NCBI GenBank assembly: GCA_019418545.1
Contig: DYBQ01000001.1
Span: forward strand, 159,831 to 223,830
Direction: 5' to 3'
Source of the DNA: Clostridiales bacterium
GTDB lineage: Bacteria; Bacillota; Clostridia; Oscillospirales; Acutalibacteraceae
DNA length: 64,000 bases
Every line of letters starts with the position of its first letter. Position 1 is the first letter of the stretch. This document shows, piece after piece, positions 57,215 through 64,000 of the stretch. A program made the position numbers and the translations under genes. The notes beneath the pieces were generated by a model. The model did no database searches and was not told the DNA's origin. It was given only the letters and a program-made list of their open reading frames with translations.

Positions 57215-60200
57215 ATGGACGTTTTAAACCTCCCTATCGATACTGTTGGACTATCTGTAAGAGCACAGAACGCACTTCTACGAATGGGGTTCCGTGTAAT
57301 TGGAGATCTAAAAGGATATACGGAAAAGGATCTATATGACATTCCCAATATAGGGAAAAAGACAGTTGACGAAATCCTTTTGATGATGGATAAGTACATC
57401 GGTCAAGCAAATCATTCTTCATCAGAAGAAAGTGCGGCGGCTTCAGCTTCTTCACCAGAATCGATTCGTCTTATTGGTTTATCAAACAGATCCATGAATG
57501 CCCTTTTGCGCGCAGGGTATCGTACAGTAGATGATTTGATGCGCTGCACCCAAGAGGAACTTTTTAACATTTCCAATCTGGGGGCAAAGTCGGTCGATGA
57601 AATTTTAAATGCGATAGAGAATCTCAAGGATAAACGTAATCATACCACTGACACCGTTCTGCCAGTAGACCAGAGGTCTGCTACAGGAGAAGAACTTCAA
57701 AAATTGGCGGTGGAATATTTAAAAGAAACAAAAGTTGAAATTGCTCAGGTGGAAGCATTGTCCGCTAAGGCATATAACGTGCTCTTGTTTGGTGGCTATG
57801 AGTATCTTTATCAGGTCGTTTCTTTTACTGAGGAGCAATTTCTTGAAATTCCCCATATGGATCATTTGACCGCACAGGAAATTTCAACACAAATCTCACT
57901 TTACCTAGAGCAAAACAAAGCTAAAATATTCGCGTATAAAAGAACATCCTCACATATGGAGGACATTATTCTTAATAGTTCCCTCCTATTCTCAGAAAAG
58001 TATCAACAAATTCTGCGTGAGTATATCGCCGTTCACGACATTCTTTTGGACAACTTTGGACTATCTAAAAGTATCTGTAAAAAGCTGAAAAATAATGGGT
58101 ATAAAACACTTCTCGACATTGCATTTGTTCGCCCAATAAGTCTACGGGAAAAACTGAACTTGGCACCTCGCGCAGTAGAAGAGATTGGTAATAAAATTAA
58201 TGAATATATCCGACAAAACGGGACTCAAATCAAATCCGCTTGCAGAGGTTCTGTTGAGGTGCTATGGGATGATGAGAGCCTAAAAAATAGAATCCTTGCA
58301 ATATTTAATACAATTGCGTTTGATGGTTTGAGCCTTCAAGAATTAATTGACAAACTTTCTGCTCCCATTGAGATTGATTCTGCACGCATTAAAAGAATCC
58401 TTGGTTTCCTAATTCAAGAAGGAACATTGGAATATATTGATTTCCGTTGCTACCGTGTTTATCCAAAATTTGAAGATTACTTGACGTCCTGCGATGACAT
58501 TGAGCCGCGGAATAAAGAAATAATCGGAAAGCGGCTTCGTGGTGATACGCTAGAAGAAATTGCACAAGAATATGATTTGACTCGTGAACGTGTACGCCAA
58601 ATTGTAGCAAAACAGATTGATAAAATCAGATTGGCGTATTCATCCACGACAGGACTACAGTATTTTGACGAGGACTACTACCGATATATATATACAAATT
58701 ACTGCTTAGACAAAAAAGATAGCATCAAATGGCTCGGCCTCACACAGCCTATATGGCAATACTTGGAATCCTGCGGCCTTAAGGCGGGCAAGAAAGATTT
58801 GCACGAGGCACTGGATGACCGTAAGAACTTGGAAACTGCTCTTCGCCTAAAAATAAGAAACTACTTAAATAGAGACAAAATTTATATTGCAGATATGTGG
58901 GTTGAAAAAAGGCGATCTGCACTCGAAGAAGTTGTCATAAAAAGATTTTGTCAAGAAGATACGACCTTCACTCGATTCACGCATATTTACAATGAATTTC
59001 TGGAACATGAAGATATTCCTTATGATGAAACGTTGTACTATACGGAAGATGTCTACCGTACCAGAAAAAACCGCTTATCGGAAGCACGGTTCCTTCTTTG
59101 GAAGCAGAACGAAACGATTCGCGCTTACGATGTAGATGGACGTGATTACACAGAATTACTTCAAGAGTTGAATTTTGATTCATATGAAAACATTGAAATT
59201 TCAACGGAAAAATTGATAAGAGAACACCTGGCCCTTATGCAAAGGTATGATATTCGGGATCGCTATGAGCTTCACAACCTTTTGAAGAAGATTGTGGAAG
59301 ATGGCGCTTATCATAATTTTCACTGCTGTAGAACTCCAGATATTCGCTTTGGAACTTTCGATAAAAAAGAAGCTATTTTCAATATCATGGCAGAAAATTC
59401 ACCAGTCTCGCAGGAAGATTTAATACAAGCTGTATCTGACGAATATGGCTATGATGCTGCAACTATCATGGGAACCTATTTGCCGCCTTTAAGTGCATAT
59501 GCACATCAAGGCGTATACACAATTCGTCAAAAGGTTATGGGAGAAGAATCGATGCGTGCGTTTAAGGCTGCCCTAACTTCGGACTTCTATTATTTTGATG
59601 AATTGCGAAAGATATATAGCGATTTATTCCCCCATGCTGATACCGATGAAGTCAATCCGTATAATTTGAAAAAGATGGGGTTTGTTGTCCTATCAAAGTA
59701 TGCTGTACAAAATTACCCTTCCCTTGAAAGCTATTGCGAGCATCTACTCACTAGTGAAGACATGGTTGACATCAAGCCATACAAAAAGAGATTTGCCTCA
59801 GTTGTAATGTTTTCACAAAAGTTAATGGAACTTAAAAGAAATCTAACCGTCATCGAGTATGAACCAGATAAACTGTTGAATTTCAGAAAATTGGAAAGTG
59901 CTGGCATAACGCGAGAAAATATTTGTGAGTTCTGTGATAGTGTTTATAGATTCATTCCTGACGGCACTTATTTTAGTGCGCATTCTTTAAGATTGTGGGG
60001 ATTCAAGTCACATTTATATGACTTGGGCTTTGAGGACTGGTTTTACGCCAATTTGCTTATTTCGGATGAAAGATTTTCTTTTGGTAATATGTTTGGAACT
60101 CTCGTTCTGTATAAAGGCCAAGAGTTCATCACAATAAAGTCTTTTGAACGTACACTGATTCAAGCCCATGAAAGTATTGATGTTTTGGATCTGATGAATG

Positions 60201-60355
60201 AACTTGAATCAACGTATGGATGCAATAATATGGAAAAAACAGACTTGATTTATAAAGTTCAGGGAACAGAAATCTACTATGATAACTATCTCGAAAGGTT
60301 CTACGCCAACGAAAATTTGTATTATCGAGAATTAGATGAAAGCGATGGTGTATGA
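57215..60355 (+). CDS. Protein with four alpha-CTD-like repeats and a sigma-4-like helix-turn-helix
   Basis: A 1046-residue protein. ATG at 57215 is preferred; a TTG at 57194 is possible. The first part has repeats like the RNA polymerase alpha C-terminal domain (helix-hairpin-helix): VGLSVRAQNALLRMGFRVIGDL...IPNIGKKTVDEIL, LIGLSNRSMNALLRAGYRTVDDL...ISNLGAKSVDEIL, a third near residues 175-230 and a weaker fourth near 280-335. A winged-helix-like stretch follows, then RLRGDTLEEIAQEYDLTRERVRQI (about 440-465), a sigma region 4-type helix-turn-helix. The last 580 residues are unrecognised. It may contact RNA polymerase or DNA. Such architecture is unusual. Confidence 0.78.
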   Translation: MDVLNLPIDTVGLSVRAQNALLRMGFRVIGDLKGYTEKDLYDIPNIGKKTVDEILLMMDKYIGQANHSSSEESAAASASSPESIRLIGLSNRSMNALLRAGYRTVDDLMRCTQEELFNISNLGAKSVDEILNAIENLKDKRNHTTDTVLPVDQRSATGEELQKLAVEYLKETKVEIAQVEALSAKAYNVLLFGGYEYLYQVVSFTEEQFLEIPHMDHLTAQEISTQISLYLEQNKAKIFAYKRTSSHMEDIILNSSLLFSEKYQQILREYIAVHDILLDNFGLSKSICKKLKNNGYKTLLDIAFVRPISLREKLNLAPRAVEEIGNKINEYIRQNGTQIKSACRGSVEVLWDDESLKNRILAIFNTIAFDGLSLQELIDKLSAPIEIDSARIKRILGFLIQEGTLEYIDFRCYRVYPKFEDYLTSCDDIEPRNKEIIGKRLRGDTLEEIAQEYDLTRERVRQIVAKQIDKIRLAYSSTTGLQYFDEDYYRYIYTNYCLDKKDSIKWLGLTQPIWQYLESCGLKAGKKDLHEALDDRKNLETALRLKIRNYLNRDKIYIADMWVEKRRSALEEVVIKRFCQEDTTFTRFTHIYNEFLEHEDIPYDETLYYTEDVYRTRKNRLSEARFLLWKQNETIRAYDVDGRDYTELLQELNFDSYENIEISTEKLIREHLALMQRYDIRDRYELHNLLKKIVEDGAYHNFHCCRTPDIRFGTFDKKEAIFNIMAENSPVSQEDLIQAVSDEYGYDAATIMGTYLPPLSAYAHQGVYTIRQKVMGEESMRAFKAALTSDFYYFDELRKIYSDLFPHADTDEVNPYNLKKMGFVVLSKYAVQNYPSLESYCEHLLTSEDMVDIKPYKKRFASVVMFSQKLMELKRNLTVIEYEPDKLLNFRKLESAGITRENICEFCDSVYRFIPDGTYFSAHSLRLWGFKSHLYDLGFEDWFYANLLISDERFSFGNMFGTLVLYKGQEFITIKSFERTLIQAHESIDVLDLMNELESTYGCNNMEKTDLIYKVQGTEIYYDNYLERFYANENLYYRELDESDGV

Positions 60356-60842
60356 CGTGCAATCTTCAGAAATCCAAGCATTTCTCACAGAACTCGAAAA
60401 TCTTCACCAGCGGCATGAACTTGCCCAGCATGTTTCTCCCGGCTATTTTGAACCCGGAATGATGGAATATTTAGACCAATCCGAAGGTGTGTTCGATACT
60501 TGCACACGAGCATTTCGGTTACGTTTTGAAGTGAAGGGAACCCGATACGAAGGTCGAACCGAACAGATAGAGCGTGTAAAGCTAAATGACGAAGTCCTTA
60601 TACAACGAGATGCAGACAATATCTACAATCATAATAACTTTCGTGTATTAACTTCAAAGGGGCGAGATTTAGGTAACGTCCCGGCAAATCTATGCAATGC
60701 GATTGCCCCTCTCTATGATTGCTCTTTGTTAGAATTTACATCAGCAAAAATAAGCTATGTAGCGCCCTTATCTGTTAGAAATCGTCACGCGAAGCAAGCT
60801 GTTTTATTTATCGAGGTAAATGGAATCCTTAAAGGAAAATAA
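60336..60842 (+). CDS. HIRAN-domain protein
   Basis: A 168-residue protein. The start overlaps the previous gene by 20 bases; an ATG at 60345 is an alternative, and no strong ribosome binding site decides. Residues 60-145 follow the HIRAN pattern: FRLRFEVKGTRYEGRTEQIERVKLNDEVLIQRDADNIYNHNNFRVLTSKGRDLGNVPANLCNAIAPLYD. HIRAN domains bind DNA ends or single-stranded DNA in helicases such as HLTF and occur alone in bacterial operons. It fits a DNA-damage or foreign-DNA sensing role in this cluster; that is inference. Confidence 0.75.
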   Translation: MKAMVYDVQSSEIQAFLTELENLHQRHELAQHVSPGYFEPGMMEYLDQSEGVFDTCTRAFRLRFEVKGTRYEGRTEQIERVKLNDEVLIQRDADNIYNHNNFRVLTSKGRDLGNVPANLCNAIAPLYDCSLLEFTSAKISYVAPLSVRNRHAKQAVLFIEVNGILKGK

Positions 60843-60856
60843 TAACGAGGTAGCCG

Positions 60857-62494
60857 ATGTTTGATTTAGAATACCTTTCGGCGGACGACATCATCTTTAT
60901 TGCGTATTGGCATATGTCCAACAGCTTTTGCATGGATTACCGCTTTAGAAATAGAATTTTAGCGACTTATGAGAAACACGAATATGAGTGCTATTCATGC
61001 GCAAAAAAATTTCGTGAGAGCCATAAGAACTGTCAATTTCGAGATATTTCATTAAGATTTTCAATTTCATTAAGCCATATAATGAATGTCTTAATTACAG
61101 CCACAGAAAATCATCAAATAGCGCGAGAAGTTAATAAGGTGTTCACTCTGGTGTATCCCGATTTGTGTAATGCGATTGAAAGAGATAGTCCGGCAAGGTT
61201 TGACCGCGCCAGTCAAGGTATTTATGAAGGTGTGAAGATAGCTGATGTTGATACGATAGCCGCTGTTTGCCGTCTTTACTATCAATATTCAGGTGGCGAT
61301 ACCACACATCCCAATTTGAAGGGGTATCAAGCATTCGATAATTCATGGTACGAAGAGTGGATTAGAAGTACATTCATAATCGAAGAAAAGCGATTTGACG
61401 AAAACTGTAGTGAATTTTTTCAAAATTCCCCAATTGCTAAAATCGCAAGGGGGAAGCATTTTCTTCTTGAGTATAGTATGCTGGATGAACGTGGCGATGA
61501 GGAGAAAGGCAATTATTTCTATGACCGAAGCATCCACGATTATATGTGTAAAAAAATTGAGAGTGCAAATGCTGGCTCAGATACGGATTCAGAACTCTTA
61601 AGGAGATTCAATATCTTATATAAGATAATTGAAGATGTTGGAAGTTACAGTATGAATCCCAATTTAATAAATGCTATAGATTCATATACCTTTAACAAGC
61701 ATATGGAAAAGCGCATTGAGGATATTGCGCATATGAACATTGCTTATAGTTGCCCAAAAGGTGACAAAGAGTTTCAGCTTTACGACTTTTGGTATATTGT
61801 CACAAAAATGGTCGCATCTTTTGAAGCTGCAATAGAGGATAATCAAAAATACTGCGAAGTAACCGATGACCAGCTGATTATTCTTGATAAGAAGTACCAT
61901 GAAATTGAGTTGAAAAAGTCCGAAAATCTGCTGGAAGCTGCAAATGCACAAATCGAAGCCTTACAAAGCAAATTGGAAAATGCTGACTCAGAAAAGAAGC
62001 TTGCAGTTGAAAAGGAAACTGAAAAACTATCATCAGAAAATCGTTATCTAAAAAATGAAATAGTAAAACTCCAATTACTCCTCGATGAAGCTCATAGCCA
62101 TGACCAAGAACTCTTTGCCCTGCGAAATTATGCTTTTGAGCAAGCTGCGAATTATGTTGAACAGCCTAATTTAGATGAAACGATAGAAAGTGTTTTTTCT
62201 GGGAAAAAAGTTATTGTTATTGGTGGTCATGAAAATTGGCAAAAGAAAATGCGCAGTAAGCATCCCTCCTTGCAAATAATAAGTGGAACAAATAAAAATG
62301 TTCCGGCGGAATTGTTGGCAAATGTAGATTTTGCTTTTTTGGTAACAAGTCATATGTCGCATGCTGTTTATGACAATGTTATACGAATTTTCCAAAAGGA
62401 CAAAATTCCATTTTCCTATATTGGGAAAATTAGTTTGAACTACGCCGAAGCAGAAATGATTCAAACGTATAAGAATTCAACATCTGGACACTAA
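60857..62494 (+). CDS. Coiled-coil protein with DUF2325-like C-terminus
   Basis: A 545-residue protein with CGAGGT upstream. The N-terminal 330 residues are helical and unrecognised, with two Cys close together (YECYSCAKKF). Residues 345-430 form a coiled coil (KSENLLEAANAQIEALQSKLENADSEKKLAVEKE). The last 90 residues, KKVIVIGGHENWQKKM...LLANVDFAFLVTSHMSHAVYDNVIRIFQKDKIPFSYIG, match the DUF2325 pattern (a Rossmann-like domain with GGH and SHxxY motifs). DUF2325 is found in defence- and mobile-element-linked genes. It lies 14 bases after the HIRAN gene. Confidence 0.77.
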   Translation: MFDLEYLSADDIIFIAYWHMSNSFCMDYRFRNRILATYEKHEYECYSCAKKFRESHKNCQFRDISLRFSISLSHIMNVLITATENHQIAREVNKVFTLVYPDLCNAIERDSPARFDRASQGIYEGVKIADVDTIAAVCRLYYQYSGGDTTHPNLKGYQAFDNSWYEEWIRSTFIIEEKRFDENCSEFFQNSPIAKIARGKHFLLEYSMLDERGDEEKGNYFYDRSIHDYMCKKIESANAGSDTDSELLRRFNILYKIIEDVGSYSMNPNLINAIDSYTFNKHMEKRIEDIAHMNIAYSCPKGDKEFQLYDFWYIVTKMVASFEAAIEDNQKYCEVTDDQLIILDKKYHEIELKKSENLLEAANAQIEALQSKLENADSEKKLAVEKETEKLSSENRYLKNEIVKLQLLLDEAHSHDQELFALRNYAFEQAANYVEQPNLDETIESVFSGKKVIVIGGHENWQKKMRSKHPSLQIISGTNKNVPAELLANVDFAFLVTSHMSHAVYDNVIRIFQKDKIPFSYIGKISLNYAEAEMIQTYKNSTSGH

Positions 62495-62602
62495 CGTTAA
62501 TTTTGTAACTTGGGATACCTCTTTGGCAACCCCAATATGTCTGTGTCATCTATGATGGCAGTTTGTATTTGCATTACCTTACTACTTGAATGGAGTTAAT
62601 AT

Positions 62603-63880
62603 ATGAGTGCGGCTATTTCACAAGAGCATATGGAAAAATACTACAAAGAGTTCAAAAAAAAGTGCAGTAGTAAACACTATCATGGATCTGGCGTTCCACT
62701 ATACTTCCTTCCAGCTTCATCTAATATTATCCCCGTTGGAATTGTAGATGATGCAAATCACTTTGAATGGAGAAAACCTGACGGAACAACATGGAAAATT
62801 GAGAATGTTGCAGACTTAGAGGTATTTACATACCATGAAGAATACAACCAAAGTGAATCAGCCCTTGTTGGTTGGACTATTGATGATTACCATGATAAAT
62901 ACTTTGACGATACATTGTTTGTTTTCAAACTAATTATTCCAAACTTGAATCAAAACAAAATTGCAATTTACAAAGGATCAAAATGTATTTATGAGTTGCC
63001 GGACTCTGTTGGATTTCCACACTATGAAGACGACGTATATGATCGTATCTATACCGGGCTTTATTTTGATTGTGTAAAGGTTATGCCACCTGATTTTGAC
63101 TCCCATAAGAGGAGTATCCCTCGCTATGAGTATCATAAGTTTACCGTTAGTGAAGGCAAGGATGAAATTATTGGTACGGGTAGACAACCAACATTCTATT
63201 CGAAATTTTTTAATAAGTCTCCTAAAGCTAAAGCCACTCCCAAGAATCCTGAAGAAATTCAGGCCGAGCAAGAACGATATGAAGCGGAGAAATTACAAAA
63301 AATCTATTCCCTCAATAGTCAACTTCGGAACGGAGCGATACCTGATTATAACGGCCTTTATCCGGATGACATTGCTGTTCTATACATGGTAAAAAAAGAG
63401 GTTCAATTCATTACACCTCGAAAATACAACCGCCCTATTTCGCCTCTCACAATCCCTAACCCCAAGGAAATACTGCAATCTCTTTTGAACAAAGGGATGA
63501 TTTCTCTTGGCCCTGAAGGCAGTGGCCTAGATTACGCAGACTTTAGGCAAATACAAGCCGCTTATTCAAATCTTAAAATTGGAAAAATCCGTAATAAGGC
63601 TGGCCAAATTGAAGGTATAAAAAGTACCCTTACGCCAAGTGAAATTGATGTGCTGTTCCCCAGTAAGCCGTATGTCATCACTAGTCTAGGAGAGAGTGCG
63701 CTGTCAGACCATCTGGGAATTGTATTTGCCTTGGATCGAGAGTTACACTACCATGAAATAGAAACTGCCTTCTCAAATACCATTCCGTCAAACAAAAAGG
63801 ATAGAGGATTCTATTTCTTTGATTCAGAGGATCCATCACTCCTCAAGTTTAATATTTGGACAATCGAAGCAGGAACATGA
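62603..63880 (+). CDS. Unknown 425-residue protein in the island
   Basis: TGGAG lies 7 bases upstream of the start, after a 108-base gap without features. The first 190 residues look beta-rich (VPLYFLPASSNIIPVGIVDDANHFEW, DTLFVFKLIIPNLNQNKIAIYKG). A Lys/Glu/Pro-rich linker with a coiled segment follows (ATPKNPEEIQAEQERYEAEKLQKIYS), then a globular C-terminal part with LYPDDIAVLYMVKKE and YVITSLGESALSDH, like a repeated winged-helix pattern. No family is recognised. It is followed without a gap by another gene. Confidence 0.78.
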   Translation: MSAAISQEHMEKYYKEFKKKCSSKHYHGSGVPLYFLPASSNIIPVGIVDDANHFEWRKPDGTTWKIENVADLEVFTYHEEYNQSESALVGWTIDDYHDKYFDDTLFVFKLIIPNLNQNKIAIYKGSKCIYELPDSVGFPHYEDDVYDRIYTGLYFDCVKVMPPDFDSHKRSIPRYEYHKFTVSEGKDEIIGTGRQPTFYSKFFNKSPKAKATPKNPEEIQAEQERYEAEKLQKIYSLNSQLRNGAIPDYNGLYPDDIAVLYMVKKEVQFITPRKYNRPISPLTIPNPKEILQSLLNKGMISLGPEGSGLDYADFRQIQAAYSNLKIGKIRNKAGQIEGIKSTLTPSEIDVLFPSKPYVITSLGESALSDHLGIVFALDRELHYHEIETAFSNTIPSNKKDRGFYFFDSEDPSLLKFNIWTIEAGT

Positions 63881-63893
63881 CAAACACTCTTGC

Positions 63894-64000
63894 ATGGAAA
63901 TGCAACACCTTTATGATGCAGTTATGCAAAATGATGTTATCGCCTTAGCACCGCGATTGCACTACGTTTACTCAGAGAGTAATCAGGGAGAAAAAGCTTT
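63894..64000 (+). CDS. Partial gene at the window end
   Basis: A frame open from ATG at 63894 to the end reads MEMQHLYDAVMQNDVIALAPRLHYVYSESNQGEKA. The start is 13 bases after the preceding stop, with AGGAAC further upstream. A second ATG (63877) overlapping the preceding stop leads to only 23 codons and is less likely. The start choice and identity are uncertain. Confidence 0.5.
   Translation, partial: MEMQHLYDAVMQNDVIALAPRLHYVYSESNQGEKA

Noticed and set aside
1..64000. tRNA or rRNA genes
   Set aside because: I looked for cloverleaf-type and GGTTCGAATCC-like sequences and found none convincing; a dedicated scan could still find one in 25.0-25.9 kb.

Overview
The window looks like part of a large extrachromosomal or integrative element (megaplasmid, ICE or phage-plasmid) from a Clostridia-type Firmicute, probably a gut species. 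The basis is strong AGGAGG-type ribosome binding sites, sigma-70 promoters, a class B sortase, Big2 lipoproteins, a topoisomerase III, a replication primase, and long runs of small phage/plasmid-type genes (BRO-N antirepressor, YopX, DUF4314, Lar-like and zinc-ribbon proteins). No rRNA, tRNA or core metabolic gene was recognised. From 1 to about 50.2 kb almost every gene is on the minus strand. The main exceptions are an inserted tnpB element and, at 50.5 kb, one small plus-strand gene.

Layout. 1-9.4 kb is a cell-surface block: a large secreted protein cut by the window edge, two tandem Big2 lipoprotein genes (one frameshifted), a class B sortase and three secreted or membrane-anchored proteins. 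9.9-17.4 kb holds a TerD-like protein with a long structured leader, an operon of unknown genes, and a second, unusual sortase-like protein with a membrane-anchored partner. 17.6-28.2 kb is the DNA-processing part: topB, a NYN-domain protein, a P-loop ATPase, small unknowns, an M50-like membrane protease, a roughly 1 kb gene-free stretch that looks like a large structured RNA, and a primase/helix-turn-helix replication protein. 28.5-34.5 kb has a polytopic membrane protein, a tyrosine phosphatase gene split precisely by a tnpB element, a Fic protein and an Rpn-type nuclease. 34.6-50.2 kb is a dense accessory region of mostly small unknown proteins. 50.9-64 kb is visibly more AT-rich and carries a candidate defence or DNA-repair island.

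Regulation is the most striking part of the first 50 kb. Sixteen promoters share a conserved spacer (TGCGAAC-GCA) between a TTGnnn -35 and a TAGAAT-like -10. Nine of them are followed by the same leader: a two-stem RNA with the invariant core ACGATAGATAC, then an intrinsic-terminator hairpin, and only then the ribosome binding site of the first gene. The inner stem changes sequence from copy to copy but keeps pairing. This looks like an element-wide attenuation or antitermination network.

The island at the right end pairs a divergent YhaN/YhaO-like (Rad50/Mre11-type) gene pair with a plus-strand operon. That operon encodes a HEPN-ParB-like fusion, a 1046-residue protein with four RNA-polymerase-alpha-CTD-like repeats and a sigma region 4-like helix-turn-helix, a HIRAN protein, a coiled-coil DUF2325-like protein, an unknown 425-residue protein, and a further gene cut by the window end. 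I do not recognise this combination as a named system.
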